DNA from: G963665925 sp963678925
GTDB taxonomy: Bacteria; Bacillota; Clostridia; Peptostreptococcales; Acidaminobacteraceae
Direction: 5' to 3'
Assembly: GCA_963678925.1 (NCBI GenBank)
Contig: OY787533.1
Coordinates: 2,294,001 to 2,358,000, forward strand
Length of the DNA: 64,000 nt
The notes below the pieces were generated by a model. The model worked only from the letters and a program-made list of their open reading frames with translations. It ran no database searches and had not been told where the DNA came from. This document shows positions 26,164 through 33,867 of this stretch, in pieces. Positions within the stretch are counted from its first letter, which is position 1. Every line of letters begins with the position of its first letter. Position numbers and translations under genes: made by a program.

Positions 26164-27234
26164 TTGGAAATGAATTTCGTATACGAATTCGAGTTGTCTT
26201 TTATAGTCCAGTTCAACAAAGTCCGTGGGTTTGACACTGGTTTCTTTCTTTTCGAAGTATTGCAGGTCGGCAAGCTTGAGCATCTTATAGACAAACTGGG
26301 AGCAGAACATGATATTGGGCTTGTGGGAATACCTGAAAACAAGTCCGAGCAGATTGTAGGCACTGCCCTCAGCATTGATCTTTTTGATTTCATCAATAAG
26401 GAGACGTTTCTTTTCAGGTGCAATGCGCATTTTGTAGACCATGATGGAAGCGTCATTTTTCTTATTGAAGTACTCCACCATCTCAGCATTGAGTCCAGGC
26501 GGATATACATTTTCTCCGCCGTTGTAACTGATGATGGTCTTTAAGTCATGATCAAATGAAAGAGAGGCGTGATTGTACTCCTTGCTCGTGAAGAGGGAGA
26601 TGACCTCACTTGCCGCACTGCCCGTATTGGAAATGATGATGTACAGATGCGGATCGCTCAGACTTTCATAGGCCTGATTGAAGTAGGCCTCGGTGAGGCT
26701 ACCGTTGTTTATGTATTTTCTGGAGCTGTGCCGTGGGATATCCCTGAGTATTTCATCGATATTGTCTCGGGAAATACTTTTACGCGCTCTACGGACAACA
26801 TGCATCTTACTGAAGATGAGCTCCTTGTTATTTCTGAACTGATGGAAACTGAAGGAAGCGATCTCTTCCATGGACGGGAAGAAGAACTGCGTATACCGTT
26901 TGAAAGTCACAAGATAATCAATTAAAAAGGGCACGTAAATCAGCGTCACACCAATGAGCTTGGCGGCGGATTTTGGAATGCCGAAGAGACCCTTTCCAAA
27001 AATGCCGACATTGCTGAATGCAAGCTTCAAGGCGAGAACGCTTATGTATAAAATAACCAGTATTGCCCGCGTCTTGCTTTCCTCCTCAATTCTGAATGTA
27101 TGACCAATCATGAGCAGGGTGATTAAAATATAGGCAAGCGCGAAGAGGGTTGTATCACCGTAGAACAGAAGGACAACCATGAGAAAGGCTGCCAGAAGAT
27201 TTAACAAACTGCGAAGTTGCTTAATACGGTACAT
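26161..27234 (-). CDS. membrane protein with permuted papain-like (YiiX/NlpC-P60 type) domain
   Basis: 357 residues. Four or five hydrophobic helices occupy the first 120 residues. The C-terminal half has the order of a circularly permuted NlpC/P60 fold: a His in NHASLSFD near 226 and a Cys in IMFCSQFVYKML near 319. Proteins of this class are thiol hydrolases or acyl-bond enzymes; substrate here unknown. Neither possible start (ATG 27234, TTG 27246) has a strong ribosome site, so the N terminus is uncertain. It lies 65 bases downstream of the DUF2791 ATPase gene, same strand, and may be co-transcribed with it. Confidence 0.65.
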   Translation of the reverse strand: MYRIKQLRSLLNLLAAFLMVVLLFYGDTTLFALAYILITLLMIGHTFRIEEESKTRAILVILYISVLALKLAFSNVGIFGKGLFGIPKSAAKLIGVTLIYVPFLIDYLVTFKRYTQFFFPSMEEIASFSFHQFRNNKELIFSKMHVVRRARKSISRDNIDEILRDIPRHSSRKYINNGSLTEAYFNQAYESLSDPHLYIIISNTGSAASEVISLFTSKEYNHASLSFDHDLKTIISYNGGENVYPPGLNAEMVEYFNKKNDASIMVYKMRIAPEKKRLLIDEIKKINAEGSAYNLLGLVFRYSHKPNIMFCSQFVYKMLKLADLQYFEKKETSVKPTDFVELDYKRQLEFVYEIHFQ

Positions 27235-27299
27235 GTTGAGACTCAACTTTCTATGTGGTTTATGTATAGTATAAATTCAAGATGTGAACAGAGTTTGAA

Positions 27300-28538
27300 T
27301 TAGCCCGAAATTGATTTGGTTTTAAAAATGACCTGACCGTTCTTTTCGGTGGCGAGAAGCTCGGAACGGAAGACGTTGTTCTTGGGATTTTGCTGAATGA
27401 TATCGAGAATTTCGAGAAGCTTTGTGGCAAAATCTCTGAATGTCAGGCTTTTCAAGTCCGCGCCCTCCTTGTGATAGGAAAGCAGGACCCAGTTCTTCAG
27501 CGAATCGGTGCTGATTTTAAGTTCAACATCGTATTGTTCCTTATATATGCCGTATAGGGCATCTGTAAATTCTCCATATGCCGCATGACCAAGTGGACTG
27601 AGCCAAATGACAGGCTGCCTGAGGTCGCCCATATTTTTTCGCAGGGGGTCGATGGCGTGTCCGAGACGTTGAGCCAGCGCACCATAGGAGCTGACGCCCT
27701 TCTCATCGTGCAAAAGACGTGGTGTCCCTGAAAGTATGAAGAAGGTCTGCTTGAGCTCGCCTGTGCTTATGAGGTCTATGAGCTGTCGTATGTTTGCATA
27801 GGCACTATGACGGATGTCGCTGCGTTCATCCACAATGAGATCAAGCTCGTCAACCAGAACAATAAATCCCTTGTAGCCCAACAGGGTAATCAGGTGGGTA
27901 AAGGCGCGCATGAAATCCATCATATTGAACTTGTCGACGGCCCCCACAATGCCAAACTGTTTTTTCAGTGCAAGTGGAATATTCTTTTCGCCGGTGATCC
28001 AAGCAGCTACAGCTTCTGAAACAGCCGTATCCTTCTTGATACGAGCCCGGATATAGGTGAGAAAAGACCTTGAAAAAGCGTTATTGAAACGATTTAAGGT
28101 TTCAATGACGCGGTTTATTTCCTCAGCCGATTGGGCGCGGTTGGGCGTGTTTTGAAGATTTTCTATCCATATATCGAAAAGGTCATCAAAACTGCACTTT
28201 CTGTTAGCAACGCTTTTCACAAAAATATTATGCATTATTTTGTAATACATTTGTTCAAGGTTGTTGAATCTGAAGGTCTTGTCTATTTGTATATGGGAGA
28301 CGATGAAATCGTCCTCAAGGGCTTCTGCCTTGACGTGGTTGAGCAGAAAGGTCTTGCCTGCGCCATATTCGCCGACAATCCACTTGAAGCAGCTGATGCC
28401 ATCTGCCGTATTGCTGAAGCATCGTTTCAGTTCACCGGACTCATCTTTTCTTCCAACCATTAGAGCGTTTGGGATGTGGGTAGGCGCAACGCCGTTTTTA
28501 TAAGCGTTCAGCACCGAACGATAATCTTTTGTCTGCAA
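27300..28538 (-). CDS. BREX-type DUF2791 P-loop ATP-binding protein (orphan)
   Basis: 412 residues. The opening DYRSVLNAYKNGVAPTHIPNALMVGRKDE, Walker A IVGEYGAGKTFLLNHV near 63 and Walker B FIVLVDELDLIVDERSD near 235, then GTPRLL, match BrxC/BrxD-like ATP-binding domains (DUF2791). There are no BREX genes (methyltransferase, PglZ, Lon-like BrxL, PglX) here, so it is not a BREX locus. Related ATPases occur in other poorly studied systems. GGAGGTG lies 6 bases before TTG at 28538; a GTG at 28541 is an alternative. The neighbour downstream is the permuted papain-like membrane protein. Confidence 0.72.
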   Translation of the reverse strand: MQTKDYRSVLNAYKNGVAPTHIPNALMVGRKDESGELKRCFSNTADGISCFKWIVGEYGAGKTFLLNHVKAEALEDDFIVSHIQIDKTFRFNNLEQMYYKIMHNIFVKSVANRKCSFDDLFDIWIENLQNTPNRAQSAEEINRVIETLNRFNNAFSRSFLTYIRARIKKDTAVSEAVAAWITGEKNIPLALKKQFGIVGAVDKFNMMDFMRAFTHLITLLGYKGFIVLVDELDLIVDERSDIRHSAYANIRQLIDLISTGELKQTFFILSGTPRLLHDEKGVSSYGALAQRLGHAIDPLRKNMGDLRQPVIWLSPLGHAAYGEFTDALYGIYKEQYDVELKISTDSLKNWVLLSYHKEGADLKSLTFRDFATKLLEILDIIQQNPKNNVFRSELLATEKNGQVIFKTKSISG

Positions 28539-28561
28539 CACGCTCACCTCCAGAGTCAGAA

Positions 28562-28591
28562 ATAGCGAGCAAGAAATGACTTGCCCGCTAT
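28562..28591 (-). terminator. hairpin between the calcium-loop gene and the DUF2791 gene
   Basis: TAGCGaGCAAG and CTTGCcCGCTA pair around AAATGA with one mismatch. On the minus strand a short T-run follows, so it can end the gene at 28631-29689. Confidence 0.55.
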
Positions 28592-28630
28592 AGATTATAG
28601 TATTCATTTTATCTGATTTCATATGAGTTT

Positions 28631-29689
28631 TCAAACCAGAATATCCAGTTCGTGGATTGAACTTACACCGCCACTCTCCTTCATGTATATGCTGCTCTCG
28701 CGTAGTTGGCCATTTTGTCCGTAAGCTTCGTCGGTCAAGGTGTATTCTGTTGAAACAGAGGACAGATAAATAGCGCCGACATCCGCTTCGAGCAGCCCGG
28801 TGAGTTCCATCTCGCCAGAACTGTTCATGGACCAGATCTGAAGTTTGTCAAAAGCCACATCATTCTCATCAAGCCATCCGTTATGGTCATCGTCCAGCGC
28901 GCGGAGCTCTGAAAACCCATTGTTTGTGGAAGGTCCGAAAAGTTCGGAGCCATCATCGATGATCCCGTTACCATTTCTGTCAAAAACCAGGAAGCCACTG
29001 CCGTCTCGGGGCACGCTGACATCGTCCAGTTCGCCGTCCAGATCCAGATCGAATCGGATTTTGCGGTCTGAGAGCCCAGGTGGAATGTGGTCTGTTTGCA
29101 CAACGATAGGGTCAATCAGTGCCTGCCCGGCATTGATTTCAACACTGGATTTTTCATACGTTTCCCTTTTCATCATCAAATTGAGGTCAAAAGACACTTC
29201 TTTGCCGCTACTGTCCTTGACGGTTCCCGAAGCTGAAAAAGTCATTTTTTCTGACTCGTGCTTGGTTTTTGTTTGCCTGTAGCTGAGCCCCCACCCGGTA
29301 ATGGCAGGCTGGGTGCTACGCTGTGATTCTGCGTTGCTGCCGTGTTTTCCGTTTCTGACCCGGCGTAGGCCAATCAGGGAAAACTTGAATGGCTTGCCGG
29401 TTAAGTAGGAAATCAAATTTTCAAGCAGACGGATTTTGAGTCTATCCTCGTCTGAGAGATATGCGTCCAGTTCATCCTCGGTACTTGAAAGATCGTCGAC
29501 TGCGTCTGTATTTTGTGAATGGGCTGTGTTATTTTCTGCAAGGCTGATCCCTTCAGGTGACAATTTCAGGGCATCCTGCTGCAGCTGTACTGCTTGAGCA
29601 TGCCAGAACTGGAGTCTTGTGCTTGAGGTTTCCGTCTTTTTGAATTCTCGACTCGCCTCCATGCTTATCGAAGAATTCTCAATCCTCAT
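28631..29689 (-). CDS. protein with EF-hand-like calcium loops
   Basis: 352 residues, no signal peptide or membrane helix. The C-terminal half has three Asp-rich loops: DLDLDGELDD near 220, DRNGNGIIDDGSELFG near 240 and DDDHNGWLDENDVAFDKLQIW near 270, a run common in calcium-binding and FG-GAP/hemolysin-type bacterial proteins. The N-terminal half is Ser/Thr/Gln-rich and charged without known motifs. ATG at 29689 has GGAGGTGAG upstream. Where it acts is unclear, because calcium loops of this kind usually work outside the cell. Divergent from the next receiver gene. Confidence 0.65.
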   Translation of the reverse strand: MRIENSSISMEASREFKKTETSSTRLQFWHAQAVQLQQDALKLSPEGISLAENNTAHSQNTDAVDDLSSTEDELDAYLSDEDRLKIRLLENLISYLTGKPFKFSLIGLRRVRNGKHGSNAESQRSTQPAITGWGLSYRQTKTKHESEKMTFSASGTVKDSSGKEVSFDLNLMMKRETYEKSSVEINAGQALIDPIVVQTDHIPPGLSDRKIRFDLDLDGELDDVSVPRDGSGFLVFDRNGNGIIDDGSELFGPSTNNGFSELRALDDDHNGWLDENDVAFDKLQIWSMNSSGEMELTGLLEADVGAIYLSSVSTEYTLTDEAYGQNGQLRESSIYMKESGGVSSIHELDILV

Positions 29690-29845
29690 ATGTCTCACCT
29701 CCATGTAGACCTACACTATACTCCTATATCATAAATATCGTTTGAAAATTCAAAAAAATTAGTGCGTTTTCCAAAAATAGGCCAAACGTCTGTAATAGGG
29801 CTCGAGCTGTATGGGTATAATAGAAGTACAGAAGGGAGAGCTGAC

Positions 29846-30652
29846 ATGAATCATTTGGTACTGTTCGACGAAAAAGCATTTATACGAAATAGAGTAAAGA
29901 GTCTTCTCAGCATAACGGATATTCGTGTTCATGAGGCGATGAGTTATGGACAGCTGGTCAATCTCGTCGACCATGATACCTTCCAGGTGGACTGCATTAT
30001 GGCGGATATCAATTTTGACGATCCCATTCTGGTGGAGCGTATAGAAGAGTTCAGACAGATGCACTCTTCAATTCCCCTGGTGATATTCACATCTTCTTCA
30101 TCAAGAAAGGGATTTATCAGTGCCATGAAACTTGGCGCAAACGATTATATTTTGAAGTCGGTTGAAGACGATGTACTCATAAGTCGTATCAAAAGGAATA
30201 TTGGACTTACGATGCCGGTTCAAGGTGCAGCAAGTGCCGGTGAAAAGATTTCTCTGGATATAACAAAGTACCTGGCAGGCGAAATACGCAAGGCGCAAAA
30301 GGGCTCCTATGGACTGACCATCTGCTTCAGCAGTGTGCTTCGCCAAGATGGAAGCGACGCCAACGTGCGTGTGTCCCCAAGATTTCTCTCCCAGCTCCAG
30401 GGCACCTATTGGGAAACCGACGCTCTTGTATCTCTTGGACTCAACCATTTTGTGAGCTTTTTTCCCTTCTGCGGGGAAAAGGGACGGATTATTGTTGAAT
30501 CTAAGTTGCAATCTATTTTTGAAACCCTGAAAACGGCTGATTCCAACCTTATGGACTGTTCTCTCGTCAATGATTATGTAACATTTCCCGAAGATGGCTT
30601 GACTAAAGAGGAAATTTTGACAAAAATGATAGAGGAGATGAACAACAAATAA
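29846..30652 (+). CDS. response regulator with degenerate GGDEF-like C-terminal domain
   Basis: 268 residues. The receiver occupies about 1-120: DEKAF at 8, a putative phospho-acceptor Asp in CIMADINFDD near 53, Ser/Thr in VIFTSSSS near 81 and Lys in YILKSVED near 104. The last 130 residues follow the GGDEF layout (LSQLQGTYWETDALVSLGLNHFVSFFPF..., ending FPEDGLTKEEILTKMIEEM), but the catalytic GG[DE]EF is replaced by SLGLNHF, so it cannot make c-di-GMP. It may bind a ligand or partner instead. GAAGGGAG precedes the ATG. proC follows 16 bases later. Confidence 0.72.
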   Translation: MNHLVLFDEKAFIRNRVKSLLSITDIRVHEAMSYGQLVNLVDHDTFQVDCIMADINFDDPILVERIEEFRQMHSSIPLVIFTSSSSRKGFISAMKLGANDYILKSVEDDVLISRIKRNIGLTMPVQGAASAGEKISLDITKYLAGEIRKAQKGSYGLTICFSSVLRQDGSDANVRVSPRFLSQLQGTYWETDALVSLGLNHFVSFFPFCGEKGRIIVESKLQSIFETLKTADSNLMDCSLVNDYVTFPEDGLTKEEILTKMIEEMNNK

Positions 30653-30668
30653 GGCTTTGGAGGCAGGT

Positions 30669-31469
30669 ATGAAATTAGGTGTAATTGGATATGGAAACAT
30701 TGCCCGGGCACTTGTGGGCGGTGTAGTGAAGTCAGGATACATTGAAGCTGGCGATATTTATATATCGACACTGTCAGTTGAATCAGTTAAGGAAGAGATT
30801 GAAGCGGCTGGTTGTAATCCGCTGCGTTCAAATCAGGAAGTGGCACAGGCAGCGGACTATTTGGTTCTTGCAGTGAAACCCTATCAGTATGAATCGGTAA
30901 TCAAGGAAATAAGTCAGGATCTGCGTGAACAAACGGTATTTATTTCTGTAGCAGCTGGTGTGACAATAAGCATGGTGTCGGACTGGATGGGTAAGGCGTG
31001 TAAAATCATCAGAACCATGCCCAATACACCAATGCAGGTAGGTCTAGGTATGACTGCCATAACGCCAAATCCGCTTGTTGAGTCAGAGGAAATAGACTTT
31101 GTAAAAGGTCTGTTCTCAAGTGTGGGCAAGTCGGTGGTAATTGATGAGGATAAGATGGAAGCGGTCATTGGCGCGTGCGGCTCTTCGCCGGCCTTCGTCT
31201 ACATGATGATAGAAGCGCTGGCTGACGGCGCTGTTCTAAAAGGACTACCTAGAAATCAGGCCATGGAACTGGCTGCACAGGCAGTTAAAGGTGCTGCGGA
31301 GATGGTGCTTGAAACAGGTCGACATCCAGGTGTGCTTAAGGACCAGGTCTGTTCACCGGGTGGAACAACCATTGAAGGTGTTGCAGTACTTGAAGCGGCT
31401 GGTTTTAGAACGGCAGTCATTGAAGCGGTGCGCAAAACTGTTGAAAAGGCAGAAGCCCTTAAAAAGTAA
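30669..31469 (+). CDS. proC: pyrroline-5-carboxylate reductase
   Basis: Reduces 1-pyrroline-5-carboxylate to proline with NAD(P)H. 266 residues with the N-terminal Rossmann loop LGVIGYGNIARALVGG, VAAGVTISMV and RTMPNTPMQVGLGMTAI near 115 and the C-terminal CSPGGTTIEGVAVLE near 225, all family signatures. GGAGG precedes the ATG. It lies just after the receiver gene and before a terminator. In a Stickland-type fermenter it may also take part in ornithine/proline turnover, but nothing here proves it. Confidence 0.95.
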   Translation: MKLGVIGYGNIARALVGGVVKSGYIEAGDIYISTLSVESVKEEIEAAGCNPLRSNQEVAQAADYLVLAVKPYQYESVIKEISQDLREQTVFISVAAGVTISMVSDWMGKACKIIRTMPNTPMQVGLGMTAITPNPLVESEEIDFVKGLFSSVGKSVVIDEDKMEAVIGACGSSPAFVYMMIEALADGAVLKGLPRNQAMELAAQAVKGAAEMVLETGRHPGVLKDQVCSPGGTTIEGVAVLEAAGFRTAVIEAVRKTVEKAEALKK

Positions 31470-31486
31470 TAGAAAATACTGTCTGA

Positions 31487-31512
31487 TAAAGACCTTGTAC
31501 AAGGTCTTTTTT
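31487..31512 (+). terminator. terminator of proC
   Basis: AAAGACCTTG-TA-CAAGGTCTTT is a perfect stem followed by a T-run. Strong intrinsic terminator. Confidence 0.88.
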
Positions 31513-31544
31513 AGATTTATCACACAGGTAAGGTTGGTGTCGAA

Positions 31545-32759
31545 ATGGTCTATGATTGTATAATAATTGGCGCAGGACCTGCTGGTCTTATGGCAGGCTG
31601 CTTTCTCGATGGCATGAAAACGCTCATACTTGAGGGAGAGGCAAAGGCAGCTCAGAAGCTGCTGCTATCCGGTTCAGGGCAGTGCAATTTCACCCATGGC
31701 GGTTCCATAAGAGATTTTTTTGAAAAATACGGTGCGCATGGCAGATTTGTTCGAAAGGCACTGTCCGCATTTGATAATGCAGCGGTCATGGACTTTTTTA
31801 AATCCCGTGGGGTGGAAATCTTCGTGCGGGCGGATGAAAAAGTGTTTCCGAAAAGTCTTGATGCATGGGATATCTTTCGTGCTTTGAGGGACGGCTGCAC
31901 TGAAGGCGGCGCTGAAATCAGGACAGACGCAAAGGTGACCCGTCTTGCTGTTGAAAAGGACGGTTTTATCGTGCACGGAAAACATGAAAGCTGGAAAGCG
32001 AAAACGGTGGTGATTGCAGCCGGGGGTGCATCTTATCCCATGACGGGTTCCGACGGCAGCGGTATTGAATTTGCGAGGGCCCTGGGCCACGAAATCGAAC
32101 CCCTGCATCCGGCACTCACCCCTGCCTATATGGAGGATTTTCCTTTGACGGCGCTTGCTGGAACAACCTATGTTGGCGGCAGGCTTCACCATTATAGAGA
32201 TTCAAAAAAATTGGGTAGCTATAGGGGCGATATTCTTGTGACCCACACAGGTCTCAGTGGCCCCTGCATCCTTGACAACAGTAGAGCGTTTAGGTCCGGT
32301 GATCAAATCGAGCTTTGCATGCTGGGACCCGAAGAAAGTCGAAAAAGCCTTGAAGACAAGCTCTTGAGCGGAAATAAGAAGCTTGTGCGGACAGTCCTAA
32401 GCGAAAGCATGACAAGAAAAAATGCTGATTTGCTGGTTGAGCTGGCGCCTGAAGTGACAAAGGATACCATTTGTGCAGAACTGGGAAAAGGCTCTAGAAA
32501 ATGGTTGCTGAGTCATGCGGAAGGCTTTAGAATGACCATTCGCACACTGGGCAGCATGAAAAGCGCCATGGCGACAGCGGGTGGGGTTGCTCTAAAGGGC
32601 GTATCTCAGTCGACAATGGAGTCGAAAGTGGTAGAGGGCCTTTACTTTGCAGGGGAAGTGCTCGATGTGGACGGCGACTCTGGTGGCTACAATATTCAGT
32701 GGGCCTTCTCAAGCGGGCGAATGGCAGCTGACTCAATACGCAAAAGGCTTCGTGGCTAA
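31545..32759 (+). CDS. HI0933/BaiN-like NAD(P)/FAD flavoprotein
   Basis: 404 residues. The dinucleotide-binding GxGxxG is in DCIIIGAGPAGLMAG at 4-18; LLLSGSGQCNFTH near 43 and the C-terminal VEGLYFAGEVLDVDGDSGGYNIQWAFSSG near 365 are typical of the YhiN/HI0933 family, to which the bile-acid reductase BaiN belongs. Physiological substrate unknown for most members; the bile acid role should not be assumed. Precedes tag by 40 bases on the same strand. Confidence 0.88.
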   Translation: MVYDCIIIGAGPAGLMAGCFLDGMKTLILEGEAKAAQKLLLSGSGQCNFTHGGSIRDFFEKYGAHGRFVRKALSAFDNAAVMDFFKSRGVEIFVRADEKVFPKSLDAWDIFRALRDGCTEGGAEIRTDAKVTRLAVEKDGFIVHGKHESWKAKTVVIAAGGASYPMTGSDGSGIEFARALGHEIEPLHPALTPAYMEDFPLTALAGTTYVGGRLHHYRDSKKLGSYRGDILVTHTGLSGPCILDNSRAFRSGDQIELCMLGPEESRKSLEDKLLSGNKKLVRTVLSESMTRKNADLLVELAPEVTKDTICAELGKGSRKWLLSHAEGFRMTIRTLGSMKSAMATAGGVALKGVSQSTMESKVVEGLYFAGEVLDVDGDSGGYNIQWAFSSGRMAADSIRKRLRG

Positions 32760-32799
32760 GAGACCGTAAACGAGGAAGAGAATCTGAAGGAGCGGGAAG

Positions 32800-33366
32800 A
32801 TGAAGAGATGCGCATGGTGCGGGGATGATCCCCTGTATGTCAAATATCATGATGAGGAATGGGGAAAGCCGGTGCATGATGACCGGGTTCATTTTGAATT
32901 TCTTATACTGGAATCTGCACAGGCAGGACTGAGCTGGATTACCATCCTCAGGAAGAGGGAGGCCTATCGGCAGGCCTTTGCCGGGTTTGATCCTGAAAAG
33001 GTGGCACAGTTCACCCAGGCGGATGTAGAGCGCCTCATGGTGGACAGCGGTATTGTGCGCAACCTGAGGAAAATTGAAGCGGCCATAAACAATGCTCGCA
33101 TATTCCTTGACATTCAAAAAGAATATGGGAGCTTTGACACCTATCTGTGGGATTATGTTCAGGGAGAGCAGATTGTCGGTGCATATGAGAAGGTCGAAGA
33201 TCTGCCGGCAAAAACAGACTTGTCGGACCGCATCAGCAAGGACCTGAAAAAAAGAGGCATGAAATTTCTTGGACCCGTTATTATGTATTCTCATCTCCAG
33301 GCTGTTGGGCTTGTCAACGATCATGTTCTTTCCTGTGATTTCAGGCAGGCGTGCAGTGAAAAGTGA
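32800..33366 (+). CDS. tag: DNA-3-methyladenine glycosylase I
   Basis: Removes 3-methyladenine from alkylated DNA, leaving an abasic site for repair. 188 residues; opens with KRCAWCGDDPLYVKYHDEEWGKPVHDD, the Cys/Trp-rich start typical of Tag, and has LILESAQAGLSWITILRKREAYR and, near the end, FLGPVIMYSHLQAVGLVNDH with Cys and His consistent with the zinc snap. GAAGGAGCGGG precedes the ATG. Confidence 0.95.
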   Translation: MKRCAWCGDDPLYVKYHDEEWGKPVHDDRVHFEFLILESAQAGLSWITILRKREAYRQAFAGFDPEKVAQFTQADVERLMVDSGIVRNLRKIEAAINNARIFLDIQKEYGSFDTYLWDYVQGEQIVGAYEKVEDLPAKTDLSDRISKDLKKRGMKFLGPVIMYSHLQAVGLVNDHVLSCDFRQACSEK

Positions 33367-33430
33367 TCGCAAGCGCTGGAATGAGTACAATTGTGAACCT
33401 ATGTCATTGTGAAAAAATAGTTCAATTGTA

Positions 33431-33459
33431 TTGACAATGAATATCATTCATACTACAAT
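33431..33459 (+). promoter_or_regulatory. sigma-A promoter of the feo operon
   Basis: TTGACA and TACAAT with a 17-base spacer, ending 42 bases before the feoA start. A near-consensus promoter with a Fur-like site in the spacer. Confidence 0.85.
33433..33451. promoter_or_regulatory. Fur box in the feo promoter
   Basis: The 19 bases match the classical Fur consensus at 14 of 19 positions; the core ATGAATATCATTCAT is a near palindrome. It covers the -35/-10 spacer, the ideal place for repression by iron-loaded Fur. A second, weaker 7-1-7-like site (TGATAATCGATTTCA) lies at 33471-33485 in the leader. Confidence 0.7.
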
Positions 33460-33501
33460 TAGAGTGTAAATGATAATCGATTTCATGATGGAGGTAGTCA
33501 T

Positions 33502-33723
33502 ATGCCGCTAATGATGGCGAAGCCTGGAAATAAAGTAGTTCTAAAAGAAATTGCATGGGGACAGAAACTGCGCAAGAAGCTTCAGGATATGGGACTTACA
33601 CCGGGTGTACGCTTTGATGTCGTATCTGCAACATCAAATGGTCCTGTCATTATAGAAGTTCGAGGTACACGTCTTGCACTTGGTCGTGGTGTACTATCAA
33701 AGATTATTGTGGAACAGATATAA
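33502..33723 (+). CDS. feoA: FeoA, ferrous iron transport SH3-like protein
   Basis: A 73-residue cytosolic beta-barrel protein that supports FeoB. The pattern KEIAWGQKLRKKLQDMGLTPGVRFDVVSA and the closing VRGTRLALGRGVLSKIIVE fit FeoA. GGAGGTAG precedes the ATG. First gene of feoA-feoB-Cys-rich protein, under a promoter with Fur-type sites. A hairpin lies between feoA and feoB and may set their ratio. Confidence 0.93.
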   Translation: MPLMMAKPGNKVVLKEIAWGQKLRKKLQDMGLTPGVRFDVVSATSNGPVIIEVRGTRLALGRGVLSKIIVEQI

Positions 33724-33760
33724 AACAAGCCGTTACGGCGGATATCGAAATTGTATATTT

Positions 33761-33794
33761 AAACTCGCTGACGTTAGACGGATAGCGAGTTTTG
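33761..33794 (+). terminator. intra-operon hairpin between feoA and feoB
   Basis: AAACTCGCT and AGCGAGTTT pair around a 14-base loop, followed by TTGC. The T-run is short, so it is more likely a partial terminator or an RNA processing/stability element. Confidence 0.5.
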
Positions 33795-33867
33795 CTGTGT
33801 TTAAGCAAATGAATGTGTTTATATGAAATAATTAGAAAAAATTGACTTATAGAATATAGGTGGAAGT

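Noticed and set aside
27300..28538. BREX phage-defence locus
   Set aside because: Only the ATP-binding family is present; none of the methyltransferase, PglZ, BrxL or BrxA/B partners is within the window.
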